Shown piece after piece: positions 35,011 to 44,796 of a DNA stretch of 64,000 nt; within the stretch, counting starts at the first letter, position 1; the number at the start of each line of letters is the position of its first letter. The stretch covers positions 868,001 through 932,000 of the forward strand of contig NZ_CP115396.1 in the NCBI RefSeq assembly GCF_027625995.1, in the 5' to 3' direction. Below the pieces are notes generated by a model. That model was not told the DNA's origin and did no database searches. It worked only from the letters and a program-made list of their open reading frames with translations. A program made the position numbers and the translations under genes. This stretch comes from Hymenobacter yonginensis. Lineage in GTDB: Bacteria; Bacteroidota; Bacteroidia; Cytophagales; Hymenobacteraceae.

Positions 35011-36003
35011 CTACTTCTTCACGGTAATGGCTTCGACAATTGCCGTGAGTTCGTTCAGGCCGCCGGGGGAAGTGCTGTGGACGAATACGTGGGCCAGCTG
35101 TCCGTTTTTGCCTAGGGCAGCCGGAATAATCTGCTCCCGCCAGTACAGCTGATCCGTAGGCTTGCTGAAGCCCATCCACTGGATTTTTTTACCTAAAAAG
35201 TTGCCATCCAGCGGCTGCGCGGCACTGGCGGGCATGCCTTCGTCGCGGTAAACTGGGCTGGGGTGGTTGCCCAGGTACACCGTGATACCGCTGGTGCTTT
35301 CCGCTAACAGGGGCGTCATGGGCCGGATGCTGTACACGAAGAAATCGTAGCTCTGCTTGCGGCTCAGGACGTAGTTTTCCGGCAGCTGAAACACCAGCCT
35401 GTCCTGGGTTTCGGTGTGGGCTTTGCGGCTGAGCAGGCGTTTGCCGGGGCGCACCGTGCGGAATACGCTGTCTGCCAACGCCTCGTATTTGGCCTTACGC
35501 GGAAACCCTTGCGGGTTCACGTATGCATCCACCACCAATACGGTGTTGTCGATGGTGCGCACAAGGAGCCGCTTGAGCAGAATGGCCGACGCTGCCGTAT
35601 CGTGGCGGGTGGCGGTGCTGACCACTGCCGCCAGGGAATCGGTATTGCCAATGACCTGAGTGGTAGCAGGAAAACGGCCCGCCTCGAAGGCAGCGGCTTG
35701 GCTGACGAACTGCTTATCTGCTAGCCGGAACAACTCACGGGCAAAAAACACCACCCGATGCTCCCCAAAGTCCATCACGACCCGGGTTTCCAACTGCTCG
35801 TCCGGCTTGGCCGACATGATATCCACCGGCCGGGCCGAGCTGACGGCGCCGGCCGGAAAACGCAGGTAGGCCCGCCCATCCAGAATAGAGACCTGCTTCG
35901 GTAACGCGCCCGGCGCTTTCCTCGTCTGTGCCCAGCCTGTTTGGGCAGTCATCAATCCGGCCGTAATCAGCCCGTAAACCGTAGTGCGAAAATGGATAGG
36001 CAT
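35011..36003 (-). CDS. Secreted protein of unknown function
   Basis: A 330-residue protein with a signal peptide (GLITAGLMTAQTGWAQ). The body contains DGRAYLRFPAG, LETRVVMDFGEHRVVFFARELF and IRPMTPLLAESTSGITVYLG, without a motif I can assign. It has no lipobox and no second membrane segment, so it should be free in the periplasm or outside. Proteins of this kind are common in Hymenobacter-like genomes. Nothing in its surroundings points to a pathway. Confidence 0.72.
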   Translation of the reverse strand: MPIHFRTTVYGLITAGLMTAQTGWAQTRKAPGALPKQVSILDGRAYLRFPAGAVSSARPVDIMSAKPDEQLETRVVMDFGEHRVVFFARELFRLADKQFVSQAAAFEAGRFPATTQVIGNTDSLAAVVSTATRHDTAASAILLKRLLVRTIDNTVLVVDAYVNPQGFPRKAKYEALADSVFRTVRPGKRLLSRKAHTETQDRLVFQLPENYVLSRKQSYDFFVYSIRPMTPLLAESTSGITVYLGNHPSPVYRDEGMPASAAQPLDGNFLGKKIQWMGFSKPTDQLYWREQIIPAALGKNGQLAHVFVHSTSPGGLNELTAIVEAITVKK

Positions 36004-36104
36004 TGCGAATAGAATGCGTAATAGAGTAATTCTGGGAGCAATATAGGCACTTGGCTAGGTCTGGCAATAGCGCAGCAGCGTTACGCCCTGAAAAATCGGC
36101 ACAC

Positions 36105-36138
36105 AAAAAAAAGCCCTCCCGCCTTGGCGGAAGGGCTT
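36105..36138 (-). terminator. Rho-independent terminator after the M28 peptidase gene
   Basis: A GC-rich stem (AAGCCCTCCCGCC with one mismatch to its arm) is followed on the minus strand by six T residues, about 25 bp past the peptidase stop codon. Confidence 0.9.
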
Positions 36139-36163
36139 CAGGAATACCAGAGCCGGGGCCGCG

Positions 36164-37522
36164 TTAGCGCACCGGCTTGGGCAGCACTGGCAGGCTCTCG
36201 TGGCCTTCGGCGTCCACGCTGACCACGCCGAAGATGAAGTTGTCCTTGCTGTGGGGCAGGTCGGCTTTGGTGTCGGTCACGAAGAACTTCTGCTGCCACT
36301 CGGGGGCGCTGGTTTCGCGCATGAGCACGTAGTAGCCTGCTGGCTTCTCGCCGACTTTCGGGGCTTCCCACTTCAGCTCGGTGCGGTTGGTGAGGTTGGC
36401 CGTGAGCACGCCTACGTTTTCGGGGGCGGCGGGGGCCAGCGCCAGCGCGGCCAGGGTGGCCAGGTTTACGCCGGTGTTCTTGCGCAGGTAGGCGAAGTCC
36501 ATGAACTTGGCGTAGTCTCCGTATTCCTCACCGTTTTCGGTGCGCAGGTCCTGGTGTTGGTGGCGGAAGTCCTCATTCACTTCCGAGAAGCGCACCGCCG
36601 TGAAGCCCTGCTGGTTGAAGGGCGTGTGGTCGCCGCCGCGCAGGAACCGGTCGGGGCGATACTCCAGCACTACCTCGTGGCCGGGCACGTACTGCTTGGT
36701 GGCCTCGCGGCTGTAGCGGGCCAGCTGCCGGCTGGGCGAGTCGTTTTCCGATGACAACGTGCGGCGTACTTTGGCCTCGTCGGGCGTTTCGGTGGCGGGC
36801 ACGCCTTCGCTGAACACGCGCAGCTGGGTGGTATTTTTGATTTCGGGGTCGTGGCCGGTGGAGTTGCCCATGATGTCGTTGTTGAGCATCGCCACCAGGT
36901 TCCAGCCTTCCTTTTTGGCCCGTTTGGCCAAGTGGGTGGAGCCGTAGAGGCCCTGCTCTTCGCCCTGCACCGCCACGAAGATGATGGTGGCCGGGAACTG
37001 CTGCTTGCTCATCACGCGGGCCAGCTCCATCACGGCCACCGTGCCCGAGCCGTCGTCGTTGGCGCCGGGGGCGTCGGCGGTGGCGTTCATCACGTCCGAC
37101 ACCCGCGAGTCGATGTGGCCGCTCACGATGAACACGCGCTTGTCGGTAGGGTCGGTGCCGGGCAGCGTGGCCATGACGTTGGCCATCAGCACGGGCCGGT
37201 TGATGCGGCGGCCGTCGGGCTTGATGGTGAACGTGTCCTGCTCGACTTTGAGCCGCCCACCGCTAGCCTTGCTGTACTTGCGAAACTCACCTTCCACCCA
37301 GTTGCGGGCTGCCCCGATACCGCGCTTCTTGCTTTGGGTGTCGCTCAGGGTATGGCGCGTGCCGAAGCTCACGAGCTTGTCGATGTCGTCGCGCAGGTTC
37401 TTTTCGGAGATTTCCTCCACCATCTGCCGGATCAGCGGGTTGGGAGTGGTGGCGGGTTTGGTTTGGGCAAAGGCCGTGGCGGTGAAGCCTAGTGAAAGCA
37501 GAAATGGAGTGAGGAAGCGCAT
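36164..37522 (-). CDS. Secreted M28-family zinc metallopeptidase
   Basis: A 452-residue exported peptidase. The ATG at 37522 gives a signal peptide ending TAFAQ. The zinc ligands and catalytic residues of M28 aminopeptidases are visible: H136 and D138 in SGHIDSR, D156 in GANDDGSG, E188/E189 in QGEEQGLYG, D215-region NNDIMGNS and the last ligand in GGDHTPFN. The final 100 residues (PENVGVLTANLTNRTELKWEAPK onward) look like a fibronectin-III-like domain. It probably removes N-terminal residues from peptides outside the cytoplasm. It is transcribed alone, with its own terminator. Confidence 0.94.
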   Translation of the reverse strand: MRFLTPFLLSLGFTATAFAQTKPATTPNPLIRQMVEEISEKNLRDDIDKLVSFGTRHTLSDTQSKKRGIGAARNWVEGEFRKYSKASGGRLKVEQDTFTIKPDGRRINRPVLMANVMATLPGTDPTDKRVFIVSGHIDSRVSDVMNATADAPGANDDGSGTVAVMELARVMSKQQFPATIIFVAVQGEEQGLYGSTHLAKRAKKEGWNLVAMLNNDIMGNSTGHDPEIKNTTQLRVFSEGVPATETPDEAKVRRTLSSENDSPSRQLARYSREATKQYVPGHEVVLEYRPDRFLRGGDHTPFNQQGFTAVRFSEVNEDFRHQHQDLRTENGEEYGDYAKFMDFAYLRKNTGVNLATLAALALAPAAPENVGVLTANLTNRTELKWEAPKVGEKPAGYYVLMRETSAPEWQQKFFVTDTKADLPHSKDNFIFGVVSVDAEGHESLPVLPKPVR

Positions 37523-38006
37523 AGTAGAAAAAGGTAGAATCACAGGGACGCAGCCCGCCCGCACAACGTTGCGGCCGGCTGCAAGGTAAGGCCAACTTTC
37601 AACTGCCCGCCCGCTTATTTCGCGGGCCTCGCCCAGCCTCACCCGGCTGCCGTGTCCGGTGCCGTGGCCTGTGGCAGCCGCGCCGCGTGCATGAAAGAAA
37701 ACTGCCTGCCGATTCTGCTTCCTTTCCTTGAAGCGTGCCCACTTAAAGCGGCTATGCTCCAGCATCTGGAGTGGCATTCCAAACCATGGAGCGTGGTCGA
37801 GTAATCGGGGTTGTTATAAGGCTGAACATAAAAGAGTTGTCGGGAGGCGTGCGGTTTGGCATTGGCTTAGCTGACACGCGGGCACTGCTCCGGAAACCGG
37901 CGCCGGGGCCCGCGTGCTTCTGCCCGCTGCGGCTGGCTGGTGGCCGGGCCGGCGCCACGTATGCGCCGGCAAAGCAGCAGTGCCATTTCTTGCTTACTAC
38001 CTCTCT
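37523..38006. other. Divergent intergenic region with one palindrome
   Basis: This 484-bp gap separates the M28 peptidase and HPt genes, which point away from each other, so it should hold both promoters. No good TAnnTTTG box was found. CTCCAG-CAT-CTGGAG at 37757-37771 is a perfect palindrome resembling ones before two EPS2 genes. Confidence 0.5.
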
Positions 38007-38456
38007 ATGAACCACGCCCTACCGCTGCCGCCCGCCCTGCTGCCTGCCGCCACCTGCACCCTGGTGGCCTGCGTCCCGAACACCGAAAAACGGCCCACTC
38101 CCGGCCCGACTGCCCCACTCTACGATTTTTCGGGCATGGGCAAGATTGCGCAGGATGCCGAGTTTGTGCGCGAAATCAAGCAGCTGTTTGTGGTCCGGGT
38201 GCCCGAGCAACTGGCGCAGCTGCACACCACCATCGAGCAGGAAGACTGGGCGGAGGTGGCACAGCTGGCGCACAGCCTGCGGGCCACACTCGGCAACCTG
38301 CGCATAGAGCCCAGCGCCCGCCTGCTCCAGCAGCTCGACGGTCTGGCGCGCCACGCCCCCGATAAGCCGCGCATGCTGGCGGTGCAGCAATTGGTGACGC
38401 ACATGGCCGCGGCCGTGGTGCGCCAGTTTCAGCAGGAGCTGGCGCAAAGCCAGTAG
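38007..38456 (+). CDS. Stand-alone HPt phosphotransfer protein
   Basis: A 149-residue protein. After a Pro-rich start of about 40 residues, residues 50-145 form a four-helix HPt domain with the phospho-accepting histidine at H89 in VAQLAHSLRATLGNLRI. The following RLLQQLDGLARHAPD fits the third helix. HPt proteins carry phosphate between a hybrid kinase's receiver and a final response regulator. The convergent neighbour is a hybrid histidine kinase that ends in a receiver domain and has no HPt of its own, so the two probably form one phosphorelay. The ATG at 38007 was chosen because the upstream reading is not protein-like. Confidence 0.85.
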   Translation: MNHALPLPPALLPAATCTLVACVPNTEKRPTPGPTAPLYDFSGMGKIAQDAEFVREIKQLFVVRVPEQLAQLHTTIEQEDWAEVAQLAHSLRATLGNLRIEPSARLLQQLDGLARHAPDKPRMLAVQQLVTHMAAAVVRQFQQELAQSQ

Positions 38457-38482
38457 GCCGGTAGCTGCGCCTGAAACCCGCG

Positions 38483-38540
38483 CCAGAAACAGCGCCCCGT
38501 TGCTGCCAGCATATCGGCAGCAACGGGGCGCTGTTTCTGG
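38483..38540. terminator. Bidirectional terminator hairpin
   Basis: Two perfect 25-bp arms (CCAGAAACAGCGCCCCGTTG at the outer end) flank an 8-bp loop, between the convergent HPt and hybrid-kinase genes. The T run is weak on both sides, but the stem is very strong. Confidence 0.7.
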
Positions 38541-38570
38541 TTTGGCAGGCTGTTGCTGCCCGCTGCGGCA

Positions 38571-41288
38571 TCAGCGGCGGACCATGCTCAGGAGCTTGGC
38601 GTACAGCTGGGCCTCCTCGAATGGCTTGGCGAGGCAGTCGTCCATGCCGGAGGCCAGGTAGTGCTCGTGGTCGGCCCGGAAGGCGTTGGCGGTGAGGGCC
38701 AGAATCGGGATGCTGGCCCGTGCCGGGTCGGGGTGCTGGCGGATGAGGGCGGTGGCTTCCAGGCCGTTCATGCCCGGCATCTGAATGTCCATGAGCACTA
38801 CTTCAAACGGCTGCTGCTCAAACAGGGCCACACCCTTGGCCCCGCTGATGGCTTCGCTCACCACCATGCCCCATTCCTGCATGGTGCGGCGGGCTACGTA
38901 GCGGTTGATGTCGTTGTCTTCCACCAGCAGCACGCGCACTCCTTTCAGCACGCCGGTATCGAAGTTTTCGGGCGGGGCGGCCAGCACGGCGGCCGTGGCC
39001 TTGGGCAGCGTCAGTGAAAACGCAAAGCAGCTGCCCGTGCCGGGCTGGCTCTGTACCGTGAGGGTGCCGCCCATTTCCTGCACCAGTGCCCGGCTGATGC
39101 TCAGGCCCAGCCCCGTGCCCCCAAAGCGCCGCGAGGTATCGGCGTAGGCCTGGGTGAAGCTCTCGAAGATGCGGGCCTGCACTTCGGGCAGCATGCCCAC
39201 GCCGGTATCAGTCACGCGGTATTCAATGGTGAGCGAGTCGGCGGTTTCGGCGCGGCACTCGCCGGCCACCAGCACGCTGCCGCCCGCCGGCGTGAACTTG
39301 ATGGCGTTGCTGACCAGGTTGAGCATAATCTGGCTCAGGCGGTGCGCATCTGCCTGCACCCACACGCTGGGGCAGGTGTCGCGCAGGGGCTGGCTGATGA
39401 ACTGGATGCCTTTGGCCATGGCCTGCAGGGCCAGCGGCTGCACGGCCTGGGTCATGGCTTCGCACAGGTTAAACGACTCGATGTTGAACTCCAGCTTGCC
39501 ACTGGTGATTTTTGCCATGTCGAGCACGTCGTTGAGCACGGCCAGCAGGTGCTGACCCGAGGTGCGGATGGTGTGCAAATACTCCTGCTGCTGCGGCGTA
39601 AGCGGCGTTTTGGCCAGCAGGTTGGCCACCCCCAGCACGCCGTTCATGGGCGTGCGGATTTCGTGGCTCATGTTGGCCAGAAAGTTTTCGCGGGCCCGCA
39701 CGGCGGCCTCGGCGGCCAGCTTGGCCCGCTGCATCTCCTGCTCGGTCCGGATGCGCTCCGTAATGTCGTGGGAGTGCGAAATTACGTAGGGCTGCTGGCT
39801 GGGCTCGCGCACCACAAAGTTGTGGTAGAGCAGGTGGCGCACTTCCTGGCTGCCGTGGGGCAGCACGCCCATCACGCCTTTGGCCTCGCCCGAGGCCGCA
39901 ATCTGGTCGAGGTAATCGGCAAACACCGACTGGTCGTCGGGGCGGAGGCGGTTGCGCATGGGCTGGCCCAGTAGCTCCGTGGCGGGCAGGCCCAGCAGGC
40001 TTTCCAGGGCGGGGTTCACCGAGAGCATGATGCCATTGAGGTCGTAGGTGCAGATGAGGGCCTGGGCGTAGTGCATCAGGTCGCGGTACTGCTTTTCGCT
40101 GCGCTCCAGCGTCTGCTGGGCCTGCTTGTGGGCGGTGATGTCGGTGCTTACGCCCAGCACGTGCACGGTGCCATCGGGGCGGTAGAGGGGGCGCTTGATG
40201 GTGTAGAACCAGTGCACGTTGCCATCGGCCAGCGTGAAGGCCTCCTCGCGGGCTATTTCGCGGCCGGTGCTCATCACCTGGGCATCAATGGCGGCGTATT
40301 CGGCCAGCTCGCGGGCCAGCTGGCTGTCCGTTTTCACCTGGCTCAGGTCGTCGGGTACCGGCGACGCTTTCACGAGGTTGGCCATGGCCTGGTTTTGAAA
40401 CAGGATTTTCTGCTCGGCGTCGCGCACAAACACGATGGTCGGAATCGTGTCGAGCACCTGCTCCATGAAGTGCTGATGCTCGCGGAGCTGGTTGCGCACG
40501 GCCTTCTGCTCCGTAACGTCCACGAGATACAAGTTCACGTAGCCTTCGGGCGCAAACGGCAGCACCTTCACTTCAAACGTGCGGCGGCCGGCCAGCAGCT
40601 CCAGCTCGTGGGCGGTGGCCTGGGCCAGGGCGGCCGCGGCGGCGTGCTGCAGCTGTCGCAGCAGCCGCACGCGTTCCGGACGCGGCAGCTGCTGGCTGAG
40701 CTGGCGGGCGGCCGTGTTGGCATAGCGCTGCTGCTGCGGCCCCAGCCGTACAATAGGGTTGGGGTTTTCGTCGGAGATGCGCGAGGCCAACTGGCTGTCG
40801 GCCTGAAGCTGGTGCTGCTCGGTTATGTCGCGCAGGCTGAGCAGCCAGGTGTGCTGGGTGCCATGGTGGGGCTCATCGGCGGTGGGGCCGGCCTGGCAGC
40901 ATAGGGCGGTGCCATCGGCCAGCAGCAGCAGGTCGTGGCGAAGCTGGCGGGGCGGGGCCGCGGCCAGGCTGCGCAGCAGCTTGGCCAAAGGTGGCTGCTG
41001 CCGCACATGCGCGGTCAGGTCCTGGATGGATCGGCCCCGCCAGTCGGCCGGGGCATCGGGCAGGCCAAACAGGCTGAAAAAGCGTGGGTTGGCCTGCAAA
41101 ATGCAGCCTGCGCAGTCCAGCACCAGCAGGCCTTCGCGCAGGTAGTTGGGCAGGCGCTCGGCCAGCTGGCGCGCCTGCTGCATCTGCTGTAGCTCCGCGC
41201 TGAGCTGCCGGATGTGCTGCTCCGCCAACGCCAGGGCCGGGGAACAATCGGGAACGGGGAGAGTGGCTGGCAGGGCAGAGGCAGGCAT
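38571..41288 (-). CDS. Hybrid histidine kinase, PAS repeats plus receiver
   Basis: A 905-residue cytoplasmic kinase (no membrane segment). Three to four PAS domains fill residues 45-510: about 45-155, a weak one near 165-260, 270-390 and 400-510, each ending in a DITE/DVTE-like motif. HisKA follows with H542 in MSHEIRTPMNG, then the ATPase domain (NLVSNAIKFT, DTGVGM, GGTGLGLSIS) and a receiver with D834 in LMDIQMPGMNG and K888. A leading coiled coil (20-45) should help dimerise. It has no HPt domain, so phosphate probably passes to the lone HPt encoded next door. The start chosen is the ATG at 41288; a TTG two codons earlier is equally possible. Confidence 0.93.
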   Translation of the reverse strand: MPASALPATLPVPDCSPALALAEQHIRQLSAELQQMQQARQLAERLPNYLREGLLVLDCAGCILQANPRFFSLFGLPDAPADWRGRSIQDLTAHVRQQPPLAKLLRSLAAAPPRQLRHDLLLLADGTALCCQAGPTADEPHHGTQHTWLLSLRDITEQHQLQADSQLASRISDENPNPIVRLGPQQQRYANTAARQLSQQLPRPERVRLLRQLQHAAAAALAQATAHELELLAGRRTFEVKVLPFAPEGYVNLYLVDVTEQKAVRNQLREHQHFMEQVLDTIPTIVFVRDAEQKILFQNQAMANLVKASPVPDDLSQVKTDSQLARELAEYAAIDAQVMSTGREIAREEAFTLADGNVHWFYTIKRPLYRPDGTVHVLGVSTDITAHKQAQQTLERSEKQYRDLMHYAQALICTYDLNGIMLSVNPALESLLGLPATELLGQPMRNRLRPDDQSVFADYLDQIAASGEAKGVMGVLPHGSQEVRHLLYHNFVVREPSQQPYVISHSHDITERIRTEQEMQRAKLAAEAAVRARENFLANMSHEIRTPMNGVLGVANLLAKTPLTPQQQEYLHTIRTSGQHLLAVLNDVLDMAKITSGKLEFNIESFNLCEAMTQAVQPLALQAMAKGIQFISQPLRDTCPSVWVQADAHRLSQIMLNLVSNAIKFTPAGGSVLVAGECRAETADSLTIEYRVTDTGVGMLPEVQARIFESFTQAYADTSRRFGGTGLGLSISRALVQEMGGTLTVQSQPGTGSCFAFSLTLPKATAAVLAAPPENFDTGVLKGVRVLLVEDNDINRYVARRTMQEWGMVVSEAISGAKGVALFEQQPFEVVLMDIQMPGMNGLEATALIRQHPDPARASIPILALTANAFRADHEHYLASGMDDCLAKPFEEAQLYAKLLSMVRR

Positions 41289-41514
41289 ACGCAATCAGAC
41301 AGGCAAAAAGGCAGGAATACAGGTAGCGCCGCAACCTTCACGGTAAGGCGTGAGGCCGCGCCCTACTGCGCCTGCCAACCCGGTGCCATATAGTAGTTGG
41401 GTTGATAAACGGCTGATTCTTAATCCTGAAAATCATGAAGCAATGAGGCCCAGGCTCCAGAAATCAGACGCCGCGTCTATGGCCTGGAGAAGCGCCGGCC
41501 AGCCGCCCACACGC

Positions 41515-41550
41515 AACACCGCCCGCCTGCGGGGGCAGGCGGGCGGTGTT
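41515..41550 (-). terminator. Strong GC-rich hairpin after the second hybrid kinase
   Basis: Perfect 16-bp arms (AACACCGCCCGCCTGC) with a 4-bp loop, about 25 bp past the stop codon. There is no T run on the minus strand, so intrinsic termination is less certain. Confidence 0.55.
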
Positions 41551-41574
41551 AAGGCCTCAGAAAGCGTGCAACCA

Positions 41575-44500
41575 CTACGCTGGTTCCTCACTGCCCTGCG
41601 CCTGCAGATTGGCCAGAATCTGGGCCGTCACCTGGCGCAGCAGCTTGTCGGCTTTGCCGATCAGGGCGGCCAGCACCGGCTCGTCGAAGGGGCCGTCCCA
41701 GTTTTCCAGCTGCTCCATCAGAGCCAGCACCTGCTTGATCTGCAGGTGCCGCAGGCTGGGCTTTATTTTGTGCGCGGCCCCGCGTAGCGCCGGCAGGTCG
41801 TGGGCGGCCAGGCCGGCGTGCAGCGCCTGCAGCACGTCGGTGCTGCTACTCACGAAGGTGCGCAGCATAAACGTCACGAAGTTGGCGTCGTTGTGGGCCG
41901 CCTGCCGGAGCAGGTCGGTGCGGTAGAGGCTGTTGGCCGCATCGGTGTTGGGCGGCGAGAGCAGCCACTCGTGCACCATTTTCAGCAGCTCGTCTTCGTG
42001 AAACGGCTTCGACAGGTAGTCGTCCATGCCCGCCGTTAGGCAGGCTTGGTTGTCGCCCCGAATGGCGTTGGCCGTGAGGGCAATGATGGGAATGGTCAGG
42101 CCCAGCTCTTTGCGCAGCTGCGACGTAGCCTCGTAGCCGTTCATAATGGGCATCTGCACATCCATCAGCACCAGATCAAACTGCTGCCTGCGGGCCAGAT
42201 CCACGGCCACGGCGCCGTTTTCGGCCTCAATGACCTCAATGTGGGCCTGGCGCAGAAACGACTTGGCCAGCACGCGGTTGTACTCGTTGTCTTCCACCAG
42301 CAGCACCCGCTTGCCGCGCATACCCTCCCGGATAAACATCGAGCCCAGCGTAAGCTCCTGGCGCGGCAAATCGGAGACGGAGCCCGTGGGCAGCACCAGC
42401 GTGAAGTTGCTGACCGTGCCCTGGAATTTTTCGCTTTGAATCTGGATTTCACCGCCCATCAGGTGCACCAGGCTGCGCGAAATGCTCAGGCCCAGGCCCG
42501 TGCCGCCAAACTTGCGCGACACCGACGAGTCTTCCTGGCTGAAGTTCTCAAACAGCCGCTTGAGGTAGGCCGGGTCGATGCCAATGCCGGTATCGCGCAC
42601 GCAGAACTCGACGATGGTGGCGTGGTCGACGGTGCCGGCCAGCTCGCACGATACCACTACGTGGCCCTTTTCGGTGAATTTGATGGAGTTGCCGGCCAGG
42701 TTGAGCAGCACCTGCGTAATGCGGTACGGGTCGCCGATGAGCACGTCCGGCACGTCGGGGCTGACTTCGATGAGCAGGCTCAGGCCTTTGTCCTCTGCCT
42801 TATAGCGCAGCGTTTTTTCCACCTGCTCACACACGCGGCGCAAGCTGAACCCAATCCGCTCGATGGCCATCTTGCCGGCATCAATCTTCGACAAGTCCAG
42901 GATGTCGTTGATGATGACCAGCAGGTTTTCGGCCGAGGTGGAAATGGCGTGCAGGTAGTTGTGCTGCTGCCCCGAGAGCGAGGTTTTGTTGAGCAGCTGG
43001 CTCATGCCCAGAATGGCGTTCATGGGCGTACGGATTTCGTGGCTCATGTTGGCCAGGAAAATCTCTTTGGCCCGCGTCGATTCCTCGGCGTGCTTTTTGG
43101 CCTCGCGCAGCTTGGCCTCCATCTGCTTCTGGTGCGTGATGTCGAGGTGTACGCCAATCGAGCCGATCATCTGCTTGTCCTTATCGAACAGCGGCGAGCG
43201 GCCTACCAGCAGCCATTTCAGCTCGCCCAGCTTGGTTTTGATGGGCAGCTCGTAGGTGTCGGTGAGGCCGGCGGTGTGGGGGCGGTGGTTTTCCTGCATC
43301 AGGCGCTTGGAGGCATCTTTCACCAGCAGGTGGTCGAGGCGGCGGTTGAGGGTTTCCTCCTTGGTGTAGCCGCTGATCTGGCAGTAGCTCTCGTTGGCGA
43401 ACATGACTTTGCCATCGAGGTCTATTTCCAGCAGCCCCAGGTTCAGGTTCTCCAGAATGCTGCGGTATTTTTCCTCGCGCCGCCGCAGCAGTGCCTCATC
43501 CTTTTTGCGCTTCGTGATGTCCTCGTATTTCCACAGGAACCCGATGTAGTTGCCGTTGGCATAAATGGGCGTAGCGTGCCGCTCGAGGGTGCGCCCGTCT
43601 TCGAGCTTCACCACTGCGTTGTCAGAAAGCAGCTCCCGGCGGGTGTGCCGGATGGCCCCGATAAAGACCTCCTGATTCAGAAACTTGGGCCCGATCTGCT
43701 CTACCAGCCAGCTGCAGTCGGAGCCCACCAGCTGCTCGGGCGTGTACGCCAGGGCAAACATGTCGCAGAAGGCCTGGTTCACCAGAATCACCCGCTCGTT
43801 TTCGTCTTCCAGCAGCACGGCGCGCTGCATGCTGGCAATGGTGCTGCTGAGCCGCAACGACGAGGCTTCCAGCTCCAGCTTGGCCTTCGTGATTTCCGTG
43901 ACGTCGGTGTGGGTGCCCGAAACCAGCAGGGGGTTGCCCTGCGCGTCGCGCTGCGTGATCATGCCGCGCGACAGAATCCAGCGGGCCTCGCCGTAGGAGT
44001 CCAGCACCCGGTACGTGGCCGAGTAGATAGCCACTTCGCCGTTCAGGTAAGCCATAACGGCCTTGTGGGCTTCCTGCTGCTGTTCGGGCAGCACATTGTC
44101 GTAGCAGAGCCACGAAGCTGGCGGTTGATCCAGGTGTATCGGCCGGCGGTTGTAGCCCAGCAGCGCCTGGTAGCGCGGCGACAGCGAATGCTCGTGCGTC
44201 TGCCAATTGTATTGCCAGGTGTCGTTGCCCACACCGTCGCGGGCAGCCTGCCAGCGCTTTTCGCTTTCCACCAGCCCCTTCTGGTTTTCCACGATGCCGG
44301 TTACGTCCTGCAGAATGGCGCGGAAACGCACTCCCAGCGCACTGGCTTCGGTTACTTCGGCCGTGCCGCGCCACCAGCGCATGGACTGGCCGGCCAGCAG
44401 CACGCGGCCCTCAAACTGCCAGCTGGTGCGGTGGCGGGTGGCCGTTTCCAGTGAGTGCATCAGGCGCAGCCGGTCTTTGGGGTGCACAAAGCCGGTCAAT

Positions 44501-44796
44501 GAGCATACATCGGTGCAGGGCACGCCAAACAGGTAACTCAGCACCGGGCTCAGGTATACTGTCTGGCAGGTGCCGTCGAGGTGCTGCACCCACTCACAGA
44601 GCGCGCCGGGCACGCCTTCCACCAGCGCCTGCAGGTCGGAGGGCCGGGCCGGGGCCGCAGCCAGCCGGGCCTGCAGCGCCAGAATCTGCTGCTGCTGCTG
44701 CTGCACCGTGGCGCGCAGCCGCTGCTGCCGCAGTACCCGCGACGCAGGTTTTTTCGGGGCCGGGGAGGCAAAAATGTTGAGTATGGGTGTTATCAT
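41575..44796 (-). CDS. Hybrid histidine kinase with PAS repeats, receiver and HPt domain
   Basis: A 1073-residue cytoplasmic protein. A Gln-rich coiled coil (20-45) precedes four PAS/PAC units (about 55-165, 180-300, 315-430 and 440-555), each closed by a DVT/DIT motif. HisKA carries H586 (NMSHEIRTPMN), the ATPase domain has GNSIKFTEKG, DTGIGI and GGTGLGLSIS, the receiver has D879 (LMDVQMPIMNG) and K930, and the C-terminal HPt has H1009 in RGAAHKIKPSLRHL. It therefore contains a complete phosphorelay, ending on an HPt that can pass phosphate to a regulator. Its start overlaps the end of the sigma54 regulator gene by 4 bp, so the two are a pair. Confidence 0.94.
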   Translation of the reverse strand: MITPILNIFASPAPKKPASRVLRQQRLRATVQQQQQQILALQARLAAAPARPSDLQALVEGVPGALCEWVQHLDGTCQTVYLSPVLSYLFGVPCTDVCSLTGFVHPKDRLRLMHSLETATRHRTSWQFEGRVLLAGQSMRWWRGTAEVTEASALGVRFRAILQDVTGIVENQKGLVESEKRWQAARDGVGNDTWQYNWQTHEHSLSPRYQALLGYNRRPIHLDQPPASWLCYDNVLPEQQQEAHKAVMAYLNGEVAIYSATYRVLDSYGEARWILSRGMITQRDAQGNPLLVSGTHTDVTEITKAKLELEASSLRLSSTIASMQRAVLLEDENERVILVNQAFCDMFALAYTPEQLVGSDCSWLVEQIGPKFLNQEVFIGAIRHTRRELLSDNAVVKLEDGRTLERHATPIYANGNYIGFLWKYEDITKRKKDEALLRRREEKYRSILENLNLGLLEIDLDGKVMFANESYCQISGYTKEETLNRRLDHLLVKDASKRLMQENHRPHTAGLTDTYELPIKTKLGELKWLLVGRSPLFDKDKQMIGSIGVHLDITHQKQMEAKLREAKKHAEESTRAKEIFLANMSHEIRTPMNAILGMSQLLNKTSLSGQQHNYLHAISTSAENLLVIINDILDLSKIDAGKMAIERIGFSLRRVCEQVEKTLRYKAEDKGLSLLIEVSPDVPDVLIGDPYRITQVLLNLAGNSIKFTEKGHVVVSCELAGTVDHATIVEFCVRDTGIGIDPAYLKRLFENFSQEDSSVSRKFGGTGLGLSISRSLVHLMGGEIQIQSEKFQGTVSNFTLVLPTGSVSDLPRQELTLGSMFIREGMRGKRVLLVEDNEYNRVLAKSFLRQAHIEVIEAENGAVAVDLARRQQFDLVLMDVQMPIMNGYEATSQLRKELGLTIPIIALTANAIRGDNQACLTAGMDDYLSKPFHEDELLKMVHEWLLSPPNTDAANSLYRTDLLRQAAHNDANFVTFMLRTFVSSSTDVLQALHAGLAAHDLPALRGAAHKIKPSLRHLQIKQVLALMEQLENWDGPFDEPVLAALIGKADKLLRQVTAQILANLQAQGSEEPA